A DNA stretch of 64,000 bases from Diphasiastrum complanatum (Eukaryota > Streptophyta > Lycopodiopsida > Lycopodiales > Lycopodiaceae). The notes under the pieces are model-generated. The model saw only the letters and a program-made list of their open reading frames with translations. It searched no databases and was not told where the DNA came from. Below, one piece after another: positions 11,901-21,888 of the stretch. Where the stretch lies: contig CM055092.1 of the NCBI GenBank assembly GCA_029204225.1, positions 39,751,800 through 39,815,799 on the forward strand. The letters run 5' to 3'. The stretch's first letter is position 1. Each line of letters opens with the position of its first letter. The translations under genes were made by a program, and so were the position numbers.

Positions 11901-14900
11901 ATCTCTATCTGTAATTGGCCAAATCAATATAACGCTAGCATCTATGCAATGTTTTTTGCCTCTTTCCAATTTATCAATATGTTATTCTTTTTATGCGTTC
12001 ATTGATGATTTCCGAATTCATTTAATACCAACTCAACTATCCAAGAAAAACAAAATTAGCCAGGACTTTTTTCCAAAAGGGGGGGGGGGGGTTCTAGGTC
12101 AAAGATCGCGTTTTTGTCCACTACAATCTTTGCCTAATCGAGAGGTCTTACAGGTAAACTATTAAATTGTAAAATGTTACATAAAAGTTAAGTTTCAAAT
12201 TTTAAGATTCAACTTTCAAGTTTCAAGTTTGAAATTTGAAGTTTCAAGTGTGAACATCCAATAGTGCACTAGTGAGTGGTGAGTCGTAGTCATGACTGAT
12301 TATTGATCATTCAAGTTTTCAACATTGAAATTTGATTTTGAAGCTTGCCGCTTGAACAATGATTTTGAATCTTGATTGATTTCTAACTCTTGATTCTTGA
12401 AATTTCACAATGCATACGTGAACCCTGATGATATTGATGTGACGAATGTCCCTGACCTTCCTGCACAGGATGAGGAAGAAGATATCTATGCCTACCCATT
12501 CCGAGAGGCCATGGCACATACAGGTATGTAGTTCCAACTTACAACTTAGTACTTACAGGTACTTGATACTAGTAACTAGTATGCGCATAACTAGTGATTC
12601 ATGACTTTTGAGCCTTATATTGATGACAAATATGCTTAGAAGTTAAAACTTAATCAATTACAAGTCAAAATACATTGTATGCACTATGCAGGACCTGTTA
12701 GTAGGGAAAGGTGCAACTTCTTGACATGAGAGAGCTACGATGAGAAAAGAGGAAGAGGAATTGGCTTCATCACGTGACGAGACCAGTGAGGAAGAGGAGA
12801 AGAAGAAGATGATGAGGAAGAAGAGGAAGAAGCAGCGGAAGAAGAAGAGCAAGAGGCACCTAGCCCTGAGGAAATAGGATTAGGAGGCAGCGATAGATTA
12901 TAGATATTAGATAGATCATAGTAGATATTGTAGCTACTAAGAACATTGAAGTTTGAGCTTTTGAAGTTTGAAGTTTACTCTTGAATGTTGGACTTTTTAA
13001 GAGTTACTACATTATTATGAATTATGTGAATTTCAATTTGCAATCTAGGTTGTTGAATGTTAAAATTTGAATGTTTTGAGTTTATAGTACATACTACATA
13101 CTACATACATTTATAATTTCATTGGTATTTGTTTCGGGATTCATCTATGATTCGACATCACTTTCAGGTTTATTATTTGAAAGTTTGAATCTTAAAAGTA
13201 TACTTAATGCAGATCTGAGTGTCATAATTTGTGATACAAATTCTAGATGGAGTTACTAGTCCTACTAGCACTCACACAAACCAAGCGTAGAGATTAAAGA
13301 GAATTCAAATTATAGGAGAATTGAGCAAAGCTCTAACACACTGGAATGATCTTGTGGTGGGGCACCAGCCTACATATATACTTTCTCTAATCTATGTGAA
13401 AAGCTAAAAGTATCAAGCTAATAGCAAAAGAACAAAAGCTAATTGCTAGAATTACTACCTATATTGGGTAAAGACCCAAGGTGAATTTCTAAGTAGTAAA
13501 ATAGATCCTAATCTAGTAAAAGTGCACCCACCTACATGCATAAGCAATAAAAACAAATTTACTACAAATAGTAATGGCCCCTTAATGTTTACTTTGCTAT
13601 CTATTACTCCTAGAAGTTCTCTAAACTTCTGAAATTTTTCTTTGCCAAGTCCTTTGGTAAAATATCTGCAACTTGCTCTTCCGTAGGACAATGGATAAGC
13701 TCCACTTCACCACTCTAAATCTTCTCTCTAATGAAGTGTTGTTGTACTTCAATGTGCTTTGTCCTGCTGTAAAAAACAGGATTTTTCGCCAATTTAATAC
13801 AACTTTGAACGTCGCACTGAAGTACCGTAGGTGAATCTTGTACCATATGTAGATCATGTAGAATCCTTCGTAACCATATTGCTTCACTTGCCGCACTTGT
13901 AGTAGCTCGGTATTCTGCCTTTGTAGATGATAATGCATTAGCATGCTACTTCTTTGAACTCCCAGAGATAGCACTAAAACCAAGACTAAAAACATAACCT
14001 GTAGTAGATCTTCGGTCTTCCGCACCTCTAGCCCAATCAACATTCACATATCCCTATAACTTCAAATCATCCTTTCTCCCATGAAGAATACCAAAACTCA
14101 AAGTACCCTGAATATATATGAGTATCCGCTTAGCAGCTCTCCAATGAATCTGCTCTGGTCTCGTACTAGTTAGATAGATTAAGCTTCCAACAAGCTTTCT
14201 ATATAACGTGTCATCTACATCTTGATCCTCCTCAGCTTTAGTAAGCTTACATCCACTATCATATGGTGTAGAAATAGGCTTGCACTCTAACATATTGATC
14301 TTTTCAAGAAGTTCATGAGCATACTTAGATTGAGAAATAAATAGCCCCTGTGCTACTCTCCATACCTCAATCCCAAGAAAATATTGTATTGAACCAAGAT
14401 ATTTCATGTCAAACTCCAATGAGAGATCTTTCTTGATACCCTGAATCACACCATGATCTGATCGTGTAATAACATCCACATACATCACTACAATCACAAT
14501 ATGACCATCCTTGATCAAAACATAAAGTGTATGCTCCGAACTACTCTTTTGAAAGCCAAGCTCCTCAAAGTATGTGTCAATCCTCGTGTACCACGCCCTG
14601 GGTGCCCGCTTAAGTCCATATAGTGCCTTGTCCAACTTGCAAACCTTGTCTTCATGTCCTGCTACTATGTATCCCTCTAGCTGCTCCATGTAGACTTCTT
14701 CCTCTAGAAATCCATTCAAGAATGCACTCTTCACATCCATTTGTTGAATATCTCATCCAAATTGAGCTGCTTTTACCTGTAGGTAACCGAACAAGTCTCC
14801 AAGTCTTGTTCTTCATGATTGAGTCGTACTCCTCATCCATAGCTTTCCTCCAAATATTCTCTTTTTTAGCCTCTCTGAAAGTAGATGGATCCTTGGTTTC

Positions 14901-17900
14901 CAATATTGTGGCCCTATATGCAAAATGTACATCCCAATCTTCGTGATGATCTTCATGTCGATCTTGATCTTCATGATGATCCTCCTATCGATCCTGATCT
15001 TCATGTTGCTTTTCAAGCCTAGTCGATCTCCTAGTTCCAGGTGTATTGGACTCTCCCTATTCCATAATGACACTATCCTTGATAGTTTCATAGTACATCT
15101 AGGCAATCTTCTAGCTTCTGATGTAGAATGCTTCCTACCTGGTGAAATAGGAGGTGAATAAGGATCCCATATACTTGATCTCTCCTTCCTTTTTCCTTTC
15201 TCAACTAAGGTCATTCTAGGAACTTGAATTGGCATAGACGATACATGTGTCGATTCAGGCTCCGGTAATAACAAATCACACAATATAGGGATTCCTCCAT
15301 CTTGATTCCTATGATAAGGTATCTCAATATCATTATGAGTTGCCTCCTCATCAAATATTACATCCCTACTTATGATGACTTTCTTACCCTCCAAGTCATA
15401 TAACCTGTATCCCTTCTCTTGACTATCATATCCAAGGAATAAACAGTTGGGCTTAGAATTCAATTTGCTCCTGGAATCCTTAGTTATGTGAGCATAAGCA
15501 ACACTACCAAACACTCTCAAATGACTTACATCTATCTTCCGACCCGTGTAAGCTTCCTCTGGAGTCCGATTCTCTACAACCTTTGTAGGACTTCGATTCA
15601 AAAGATAAACCCTCTTGGAAGACTTTTACTCTTGAGCATACTCCTCGCATTTTCCACTATACACCAGTTCTTTATTTCCGCAACTCCATTTTATTGAGGC
15701 ATGTCCGTGTTTGCAAATTGTCTCTTTATACCATGATCCTTGCAAAACACCTGAAATTCCGTAGAAATATACTCTCCCCCTTTGTCCAAGCGGAGTATCT
15801 TGATTTGTCTATTTGTTTCTTTCTCCAATTGTGTCTTAAACCATGTGAAATACTTGAACGCTTCACCCTTATTCTTGAGAAGATAGATCCATGTCTTCCT
15901 AGAATAGACATCCACAAACACCATGAAGTACCTTGCGCCCCTATGAGACTAAGTCCTCATAGGACCACACCGACAAGTTAATGATATGATGAGCTTTTCT
16001 TATACATCTCTGATACTCCCGCAACTCCCTGTCAGTATTAGGATGTACCTCGACACCTGTGATGTTCTCCCAATATTCTCGATCCAGGAAAATATTTTGC
16101 ATCTTGAACTTCCATATATTGTAGTTCGTTCCATCTAGCTTGCTAGACTCCAGCAATATAGCATCATTCAAGCTTGCCATTGTATTGATTTTAATAGCCT
16201 GATTTTTCAGCAATCAGTATCTCTTCAAATTCAATTAAGATTTCCTTCATAAATCAATAACCAAAACCTCCGCAAAGTTCTGAAAACAGCTGTGATCTGA
16301 TCTGTTTCCAGCAAACTTCTTCAGTAATCTGCCTGATTTCCAAAAACTATCACCACTGATCTGACTGTTTCCAGCGATGAACTTGTTTCCTGTAAACACT
16401 TTCAGCGATCTACAGTGCTTCAACAATCCCTGCAACCAGCGATTGACATGCAAAAAATTCTGGTTCTGCAGCAATCCAACGGGTAGCAGGTCTAAAGGTA
16501 CAGCGATCCAACCAGATCAGATTCAGGTCAAACAAATTCAGATCTGCAGCTCCACCAGCGATCAGGTCTGCGACAGATTTTTGTGGCAGCGAACAGGTCT
16601 GAAACAATTTCTTTGATTCCATGGGGATCCAACCTACATAGATACTTTCTCTAATCTATGTGAAAAGCTAAAAGCATCAAGCTAATAGCAAAAGAACAAA
16701 AGCTAATTGCTAAAATTACTACCTATATTGGGTAAAGACCCAAGGTGAATTTCTAAGTAGTAAAATAGATCCTAATCTAGTAGTAATGCACCCACCTACA
16801 TGCATAAGCAATAAAAAACGAATTTACTATAAATAGTAATGGCCCCTATAATAGCACGTAGGCATGGCCAAACTATCATTAAGGGGTATCAAATAAACAT
16901 TAATTCCTAACACTGAGGTCACAAGTATCACACGTATTGGGTAAGGTTTGAAAGGTTAATCGTTAAGATATGGAATTTGGAATCTTTAATGCTTATAAAT
17001 TTTATTATTCAATCATGATATATATAGACTATTATGATCAATGCATTATGCAACTATGTTTTCGACTTTTCTAAAAATTGAGTTTTGAAATCCTAAAACC
17101 GATTCGCCGATTCAAAAATCCTAGGACCGATTCGAATAGGCCGATTTGACCGATTTCGAATAGTAAGGAAACACTAGACGTGTCTACGATCAAGTATCTT
17201 CAACCGTGTTTCAAACTGATTTTATGATCTTCTTAAGTTATGACATTTTACATTGAAGCCATTGATCTGATTATAAGGTTCAAATACTAGGTGTCTCGCT
17301 ATTATTGCTCAGGTACCTAATACTATCTTTGAAAAGAATTTCAAAGAGTTCTTCAAATTTCATTCCAAAATGCAACAAGTTCAGGGAAATCAATAAAAAA
17401 AATTATGGGTACTGCACACAGGGATAGCATGAAATTATTATGGTCAATATGCCCGTTCGTAATTTTCTCTATACCAATGGCTACTTTAACATAACTTTGA
17501 AGTTCAGAAAGCATACGATATGGAGATACTATTTGTGAAAATACTCTAGAATAGCCGTAACCTGAGAATGTCACAATTCAAGAACAACCATGAATTACTT
17601 AATAAAAAATTATAGCAAGAATTTGAGCATACAGCTCATAGAAACATGGTCAAACCAAACATACCATTTTTCTTGAATTTGTAACTTTCTCTTTCAAAGA
17701 ACTCCAACCGAAGAGGCCCCTCCACTCTAATCTCCATCCAAAAATGCCCCTTTTTTCATTGTACAAAAACTAGGAAACAAAAATGCACAAGCTTTCAACA
17801 AACAATCGCATGCACGAGACCAAAAACAGCATGAATCAAATATGTGAGCATCAGTGGTAAGGGATGTATTACACGGAATCATGCTCAGATAGAGGTATTG

Positions 17901-18431
17901 AGGTCTCCGGTTCCAGAATCTATAGATCACACCAATGTCGAATAACATGGCCCACATATCCAAGACATCAAAAAGGGTACTATTCAAGATCGATAGCTCA
18001 CATACCGTCTGAGATTTCTCAACCAGAACAGCTTTTTGGCCTGCATTCTCAGCCACTACGATCTCTTCATTTTGACCTCGTCCATTAGAATCAACATAGC
18101 TTTTTGGCTGCACACTACCTCTGACAATCACAAGCACGTCCTCATGCTGCTGTTCTTTGGATGCAATTTGAGGTACAGACTTTGAATTGTACTCCGATTT
18201 GCTTCCATCCCTAGCAGACTGTTCCTCCGGGTTGAGCAGCAACAGACTACGCAGATCTGCTATATGTGATAAAGGTGTATCCTCCAATCGCTTCAAAGCC
18301 TTGGCATGAGACCTGTACTTGAGCCAAGTTCGGAGTGCCAAAAGCGCCATACCAGCACCCAAAACCAGGCCATCGCCTGCCAGAGCGATGCTTGAAACAG
18401 CTGCAACAAACTCCTCATCATAAGACGCCAT
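2654..18431 (-). CDS. SPL2: SPL2-like RING E3 ubiquitin ligase (SP1/MUL1 family), six exons
   Basis: Six exons joined on the minus strand (18431-18002, 17561-17485, 9401-9231, 3494-3370, 3167-3048, 2939-2654) give 1209 nt, exactly 402 codons plus TAA. Seen: an N-terminal hydrophobic segment (about residues 10-33), the block ISDLRSLL-like HIADLRSLLLL, a middle domain with SRHPLPLTTV and EKILPIGKEITAVG, a second membrane segment (about 286-307), a basic linker and a C3HC4 RING (350-389, CVIC...CGH...CPVC). This order is that of plant SP1/SPL proteins, and the ELCVIC RING and PLPLTTV block fit SPL2 (Arabidopsis protein about 383 aa) best. Family knowledge: SP1 is a chloroplast outer-envelope E3 that ubiquitinates protein-import components; SPL2 is its paralogue. 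Introns 2 (8.1 kb) and 3 (5.7 kb) are swollen by retroelements. The exon 2 donor is weak, so a small extra exon could be missing. No stop or frameshift breaks the model. Confidence 0.9.
3048..3167 (-). CDS. SPL2: SPL2-like exon 5 (second transmembrane segment)
   Basis: Acceptor CACGTACAG; donor CAG|GTAAGTG at 3047. It encodes TRDQLINEVAGEAKVLFWMG and then a hydrophobic stretch ending AYAII, the membrane segment that precedes the cytosolic RING in SP1-family proteins. Confidence 0.9.
3370..3494 (-). CDS. SPL2: SPL2-like exon 4
   Basis: Acceptor TATGTCAG ends at 3495; donor TT|GTAAGT begins at 3369. It encodes VGILDEEKILPIGKEITAVG followed by a divergent loop and MPCFL, matching the conserved ILPPGKDITAVG motif of the family. 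It ends in phase 2. Confidence 0.9.
4841..5160 (+). mobile_element. TRIM (terminal-repeat retrotransposon in miniature), 320 bp
   Basis: Two direct terminal repeats begin TGTTGGAATATCAATCCACA and end in TCTAACA: LTR1 4841-4984 and LTR2 5101-5160. LTR1 is followed at once by TGGTATCAGAGCC (4985 on), the plant initiator-Met primer-binding site. LTR2 is preceded by the polypurine tract TTGAGGGGGGG. The internal part is only about 116 bp and non-coding. LTRs run TG...CA, and the 5-bp flanks are ATGAA and AGGAA (one mismatch). The element lies in intron 3 of the SPL2-like gene, antisense to it. LTR1 is 84 bp longer because it holds a tRNA-like sequence absent from LTR2. Confidence 0.85.
4883..4954 (+). 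other. tRNA-like cloverleaf inside TRIM LTR1 (anticodon position CGG)
   Basis: It folds by eye as a tRNA. Acceptor GGGCGGA (4883-4889) pairs with TTTGTCC (4948-4954) using wobbles, followed by U8 and A9; D arm CTC-AGTGGTA-GAG; anticodon stem TCTCA/TGAGG with loop TCCGGTA; T stem CTGGG/CCTAG with loop TTCGAAT. The polymerase III A box (AGTGGTAGAG) and B box (GGTTCGAATCC) are intact. The wobble-rich acceptor stem, C instead of U at position 33 and the location in an LTR argue against a working tRNA gene. A SINE-head or captured tRNA relic is likelier. Confidence 0.75.
5161..9230. other. remaining intron 3 sequence of the SPL2-like gene
   Basis: About 4 kb of AT-rich sequence with no LTR ends, RNA genes or protein motifs that I recognise. 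Open frames at 7473-8478 (minus) lack recognisable content and splice-consistent neighbours. Parts could be very old transposon sequence. Confidence 0.4.
9231..9401 (-). CDS. SPL2: SPL2-like exon 3 (GIDE-domain core)
   Basis: A 57-codon exon between acceptor TTATACAG (AG at 9403-9402) and donor ATG|GTACGT (9230). It encodes VPFVLVEGFAGKRPAFICVD, then SRHPLPLTTVSHQLYPA and a YTFLQAMFG stretch, a near colinear match to the GIDE/BAM domain of SPL2. Both edges are in phase 0. Confidence 0.9.
9402..10300. other. intron 2 sequence, nothing recognised
   Basis: AT-rich, with no motif or repeat end that I can support. It lies between SPL2-like exon 3 and the LTR remnant near 10.5 kb. Confidence 0.4.
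10370..10725 (+). mobile_element. remnant LTR with TATA box and primer-binding site
   Basis: A TATA-type promoter word, GGTATAAAAAGGG, lies at about 10515. About 190 bp later comes TTGGTATCAAAGC (from about 10708), one base off the plant initiator-Met primer-binding site. This spacing is what the R-U5-PBS part of a copia LTR gives. No coding part follows, and the 5' boundary is approximate. Confidence 0.55.
10726..11454. other. intron 2 sequence, nothing recognised
   Basis: No supported gene, RNA or repeat boundary. Two short plus-strand frames near 11078-11360 overlap each other and lack motifs. They may be leftover leader of the preceding retroelement. Confidence 0.35.
11455..11775 (+). 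repeat. dispersed repeat, inverted partner of 1405-1725
   Basis: Landmarks TTAGGGTTTTCC, a poly-T run, a poly-G run, ATCAAATTAAAGGTGTTTTC, AAGAGGAGTACGGTCCAATT, GTGATTCTTTAT, GAAATCACATGGAAC and ACCGACAACAATTA match the 1405-1725 block on the other strand. It lies in intron 2. No terminal inverted repeats or coding sequence were found. Confidence 0.7.
12412..12890 (+). pseudogene. acidic coding-like remnant, possibly a transposase C-terminus
   Basis: The plus strand reads YVNPDDIDVTNVPDLPAQDE, then EDIYAYPFREAMAHTG up to a donor-like G|GTATGT at about 12525. A possible continuation after TATGCAG (about 12690) runs into a TGA, then a long Glu/Lys-rich purine tract (12740-12870). Plant hAT-type transposases often end in acidic tails after NPDD-like text, so a DNA-transposon relic is possible, but I cannot show it. 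It is on the opposite strand to the host gene. Confidence 0.3.
14054..14903 (-). pseudogene. copia reverse transcriptase, broken
   Basis: The start WRKAMDEEYDSIMKNKTWRL jumps to DVKSAFLNGFLEEEVYMEQL, so the KARLVAKG and ETFSPV blocks are lost. It continues with LDKALYGLKRAPRAWY and a catalytic block reading YVDVITRSD where active enzymes have YVDD. RNase H debris follows at 13600-14043 with frameshifts. The enzyme is inactive both by deletion and by loss of a catalytic Asp. Confidence 0.85.
14870..15940 (-). pseudogene. copia integrase core and C-terminal part
   Basis: Read on the minus strand: VFVDVYSRKTWIYLLKNKGE (second half of the catalytic core), ILRLDKGGEYIS carrying the second catalytic Asp region (normally SDNGGE; here DKGGE), then HLRVFGSVAYAHI, LFLGYDSQEKGYRLYD and VIISRDVIFDEE from the integrase C-terminal region. 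Stops and frame changes at about 15690 and 15600 break it. Confidence 0.8.
15941..16180 (-). pseudogene. copia Gag N-terminus (UBN2/DUF4219), truncated
   Basis: It reads MASLNDAILLESSKLDGTNY followed by NIWKFKMQNIFLDREYWE, the typical start of copia Gag (the first Trp of the gag domain is preserved). The frame runs to HHIINLSVWSYEDLVS and stops, jumping straight into integrase sequence at about 15955. A deletion has therefore removed the zinc knuckle, protease and integrase head. Confidence 0.8.
16622..16915 (-). repeat. 5' LTR of the intron 2 copia element
   Basis: 294 bp, TG...CA. It matches 13358-13600 closely over the block from CCTACATA to GGCCCC on the plus strand. The outermost ~70 bp, absent from the other LTR, carry TTAGGAATTAATGTTTATT. 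Confidence 0.8.
16916..17484. other. intron 2 sequence upstream of the copia insertion
   Basis: AT-rich, with two CCGATTCG words near 17100-17150 but nothing that I can assign. The end of SPL2-like exon 2 defines the right limit. Confidence 0.35.
17485..17561 (-). CDS. SPL2: SPL2-like exon 2 (short)
   Basis: The acceptor is TTCTCAG ending at 17562. The frame reads YGYSRVFSQIVSPYRMLSEL, comparable to the segment before the VPFVI block in SPL2. The 3' end is uncertain. A phase-0 donor is needed; AAA|GTAGCC at 17485/17484 is the best I see, with TAT|GTTAAA a few bases earlier as an alternative. Confidence 0.6.
18002..18431 (-). CDS. SPL2: SPL2-like exon 1
   Basis: It starts at the ATG at 18431 (MASYDEEF...), the first Met of the open frame, and carries the N-terminal membrane segment and DLRSLLLL block. 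Two donors overlap at its end: GTATGT (from 18005) and GTGAGC (from 18001). Only the second joins in frame to exon 2, giving QTV-C-YGYSRVFSQ, which resembles the QTYVYSGW region of SPL2. Confidence 0.85.
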
Positions 18432-19202
18432 TGTTCAGCCACCACCACACACACACACAAAGGAATTCTCCTCCCTCACTTCTCACACTTGTTTTGTGTT
18501 GTGAAAGTAGAAGAAGATGCGATGCCGTTATTACAAAAGAAAGGAAAGCCATGCCCACCCACCATCGCAAGAAGCTTCGGAATTCTCATAGAAGCTGTGT
18601 GCCTTGTATTGGAGGCAGGGTCCTTTGAAATCTTAAGACATAAACAAATCATTTTATGTGCCTGATTTTGTTGGCATTGCCTTGCAAAGGCAATAGGGGG
18701 TGTGTATGTGTTGAGGTAAGTCAATGGAGTTTAAAAGAAAGGTAAGTGGGCCTTCCCCTACACGTTTTTTTTGTGTTTCTTAATATTTTAAAAAAAGCAA
18801 AGATACTTTACAAATCTGTAAGGTATTTATTGCTCAATATTTTCAAAAGTAGAAAATTATGCCATTTAAGGCAACTTTCAAATGAATTGCAAAAAAAACT
18901 GCAGGTTTTTACGTAGGGTTAATGGCTAAATTGTGGTGGTGGTTTGAAGTTCAAACACTTAAGTTCAGGACCTTGTGGAGGGTTGAAATATCGGGAACCA
19001 TGAAAAGTCTCCTCAATAACTTGAAATGTTTTAAGTGTTTTAAGTCTAGCATTCTTGCTACATTCACAGGTGTTTAAGGACGAACAATGACAAATCATGC
19101 AATAACTTCATGCATACATAGCATTAGAAAATCAGCTCAGTGTCTGTCCAGTCTCTTGAAGGTTCAGCCACCACTTGTAGGCCATGAGACCGCCATAAAG
19201 AC
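18432..19202 (-). promoter_or_regulatory. 5' flank of the SPL2-like gene (promoter region presumed)
   Basis: About 770 bp separate the SPL2-like start codon from the end of the next retroelement, so the promoter and 5' UTR should be here. A short (CA)n tract lies at about 18446-18460. I cannot identify a TATA box or transcription start with confidence, and no other gene is seen. Confidence 0.35.
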
Positions 19203-19205
19203 TTT

Positions 19206-19700
19206 TCAAAAGTAAGCATACTTTAATCCTTTGCCATTCACAACAAAACCTGGAGGCTGATGCATATATATTTCTTCTTCTAAGTAACCATTTAAGAAAG
19301 CATTGGAAACATCAAGTTGAAGCATTTTCCAATCATAAAAGCAACAAATAGTAATGAGAATTCTAATGGTTACCATCTTTTCTACGGGAGCAAAGGTTTC
19401 TTCATAATCTATGCCTTTGATTTGGGCATAGCCTTTAGCACAAAGCCTTGCTTTGAACTTATTGATTGATCCATCATTATTGAGCTTGATTCTATAAACC
19501 CACTTGCATCCAATGACATGCTTGTCATTAGGTGGATCTACAAGTTGCCAAGTCTCATTTTGCATCAAAGCTTCATACTCGGCCTCCATAGCTTTGATCC
19601 AATCCTTTGATTGAAGAGCTTCCTCCACACTTGATGGTTCTTCAATGGAAGTGTGAAAAGCATGTAGATGGTTGATCTTTGATGTGGCCTTGCATGTGAT
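19206..19700 (-). pseudogene. copia reverse transcriptase N-terminal part, truncated
   Basis: It reads WIKAMEAEYEALMQNETWQL, VIGCKWVYRIKLNNDGSINK, KARLCAKGYAQIKGIDYEET, FAPVEKMVTIR, QLDVSNAFLNGYLEEEIYMHQ and PPGFV, then ends at the element edge near 19206. The catalytic YVDD block was never reached. The frame is open throughout. Confidence 0.9.
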
Positions 19701-21145
19701 TTGGCCAATGCACATGCATCACAAGGACTTGGCTCCTTGATCATGGACTTAGGCAAACCACGAGCTAGCTCCAACTTGCACATAGATTGCATGGCCTTGG
19801 AGTTGGGATGGCCCAACCTCCTATGCCATAGATCTTCATTTGAAAGCTTTCCTTGTAGCACAATATTTGAGCAAAGATTAGCATTTCCATTTCCATCAAG
19901 CTTGAATAACCTTCCAAAACGAGAACATGATGCTATTATATCATCATCTTTTGTGATCAAGCAAGTACCATCTTTAAAATCTACTTGTAGACCATCATCA
20001 TTGAGTTGGCCTACACTTATTAGATTTTTAGTCAAACTAGGAACATAGAGCACATCATTGAGATCAAGCTTATCTAGAGATATGCTTCCTATGCCTTCTA
20101 TCATACATTCCTCATCATTTGCTGTATGGATACAACTTCTAGATTCTTTGTATGGTACAAGATTACAAAAAGAGTTTTTATCACTACTCATGTGGGATGA
20201 GGCACCACTATCTAGCCACCATACACTAGAATGCTTGAAAGAGGAAGATGAAAAGTTAGACATCATAAGTGAATCTTCTTTTTCATAAGGAGATTCATCT
20301 TCACAAGTGATGTTGGCTTGCTTTTTCCTTTTGTAGCATTGGGAGGCAAAATGCCCCTTCTTGCCACATGAGAAACAAGTAACCTTGTACTTGTTCTTCT
20401 TCACATTGAATGAGCTTGGTTCCTTCTCGGATGTCTTCTCCATTGCTTTTGTGTTGTCCTTGGAGCTCTTGCCATTCTTCTTGTCTTTTCTCTTCTCCTT
20501 GGATTTGGTGAAGAGTGCTTGATCACTTCCTCCATCCTTGAGAGACAATCTCTCAAATCTTGCCACTCGAGTTTGATGCCTGTACTCCTCGGCTATCAAG
20601 ACTCCTTGTAAGGCTTCTAAAGAGGGTAAGTCCTCTTTAATTGCATAAGATTGAACAATAGTATCAAAATCCTCACTTAATCCATTCAAAATAACTTGAA
20701 CAATTTCTTTGGATTTGATAGAATCATCTATGCAACAAAGATCTTTATGGAGATCCTTGACTCTAGAAACATAGGATGAAGCACTTTCATCCTTTCTTTG
20801 AAAACTTTGAAAAATCATATTTCTTAGAGTAAGGACTCTTGAAGTGTTTTTAGACTCATAAATGGATTGAAGAGTACTCCATGCTTCTTGAGCATTGACA
20901 CAAGTGCTAATCTCTCTTAGAACTTCATTAGAGACATTTAGCTTTAAAACATGAAGAGCAACACGTGCTCTTTTCTTGAATTTGGAAATTTCTTGAGGAT
21001 TAGTAGGCTCCTCCTCATTCCCATTCACTATATCTATTAGATCTTGAAGTACAAGAATGGATTCTATCCTCACTTTCCATATACCATAATTTGTAGAAGT
21101 GAGTCTCTCACTTTGTTCTAATAGATAAGATCCCATTGAAGTCAT
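19690..21145 (-). pseudogene. copia Gag, protease and integrase zinc finger in one frame
   Basis: A ~480-codon uninterrupted frame starting MTSMGSYLLEQSERLTSTNY. It has a UBN2-type gag domain (about residues 10-220), a Lys-rich linker, a CCHC zinc knuckle (257-270, CFSCGKKGHFASQC), an aspartic protease active site (DSGASSHM from 312), protease C-terminal LYVPSLTKNLISVGQL, and the pre-integrase HHCC finger (LWHRRLGHPN...CDACALAKSH). All catalytic and metal-binding residues in this part are intact. It is joined to reverse-transcriptase linker sequence after the finger, so the polyprotein is defective despite the clean start. Its lack of stops suggests it is among the younger insertions here. 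Confidence 0.9.
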
Positions 21146-21888
21146 GCCTAGAGAATAGATTTTGGCTTACTAAATGAATGTTTTCAGAGGTTCAAAACTA
21201 ATCAAATGTAAATTATTGATCACTTGGAATCAAGTAACAAATGATTGAGAACTCAAAGAAGGCCAAAAATAACAATTTCTAGGTGCTAGTCAAAATTTGC
21301 ACTTAATTTTTCAAAGCAAAAGTGGATGAAGTAAATCTGAGTCACACGTGTGAAATAGCTGAAAAAGGTCAAATTTATCATTTAGAAAGTTTCATCCATT
21401 CATAGGATCATAGATCCAAACAATGCTTCTTAGATTGGAGAAAATTGAAAAATAGTCAAAATTTGCTATTTTGACTCCTACAATAAAGGATCTTTGATAG
21501 TACAGCCTTCAAGCATGTAAAACTCTGTTTTTATTCTTCAAAATGCCTCACTTTGAGTGCAAAGAACTCTCCTTAAATTCCACCAATCCTCTTGAGGTCA
21601 CTTGCATCACAATCTACACTTGATTAGCTTTCCATTCATATGCAACATGGATGGAAAAGATGAGAAGTAACATAGCCCCCACTCTATCTTGATTAGAGGC
21701 CTCACACGTGTTGCTACAGTAGGCCGTATAGCTTTGAAATCAGAGAAAAAGATACATTAATAATTGATGATGAGAGTGGATCTAGTTAGCTCAAAGTCGA
21801 GTGCTAGTAAGAGGCAAAATTTCACCAACAATGATGAGAAGTCATTCCATTTGACAAAGCAATGATTAGATGTGTATTCTCCTATCAA

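Larger units (their letters stand above)
13358..16915 (-). mobile_element. Ty1/copia retrotransposon, internally deleted, in intron 2
   Basis: Related terminal repeats lie at 16622-16915 (5' LTR on the minus strand, TGTTAGGAATT...CCCCA) and about 13358-13600 (3' LTR, lacking its outer ~70 bp of U3). They share about 220 bp, including a GACCCAAGGTGAATTTC word. Next to the 5' LTR is TGGAATCAAAGA (16621-16610), a decayed form of TGGTATCAGAGC. The order on the minus strand is gag start, integrase, reverse transcriptase, RNase H. The end of gag, protease, integrase zinc finger and part of reverse transcriptase are missing. No target-site duplication was seen. It is in the same strand sense as the SPL2-like gene and must be spliced out. 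Confidence 0.85.
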
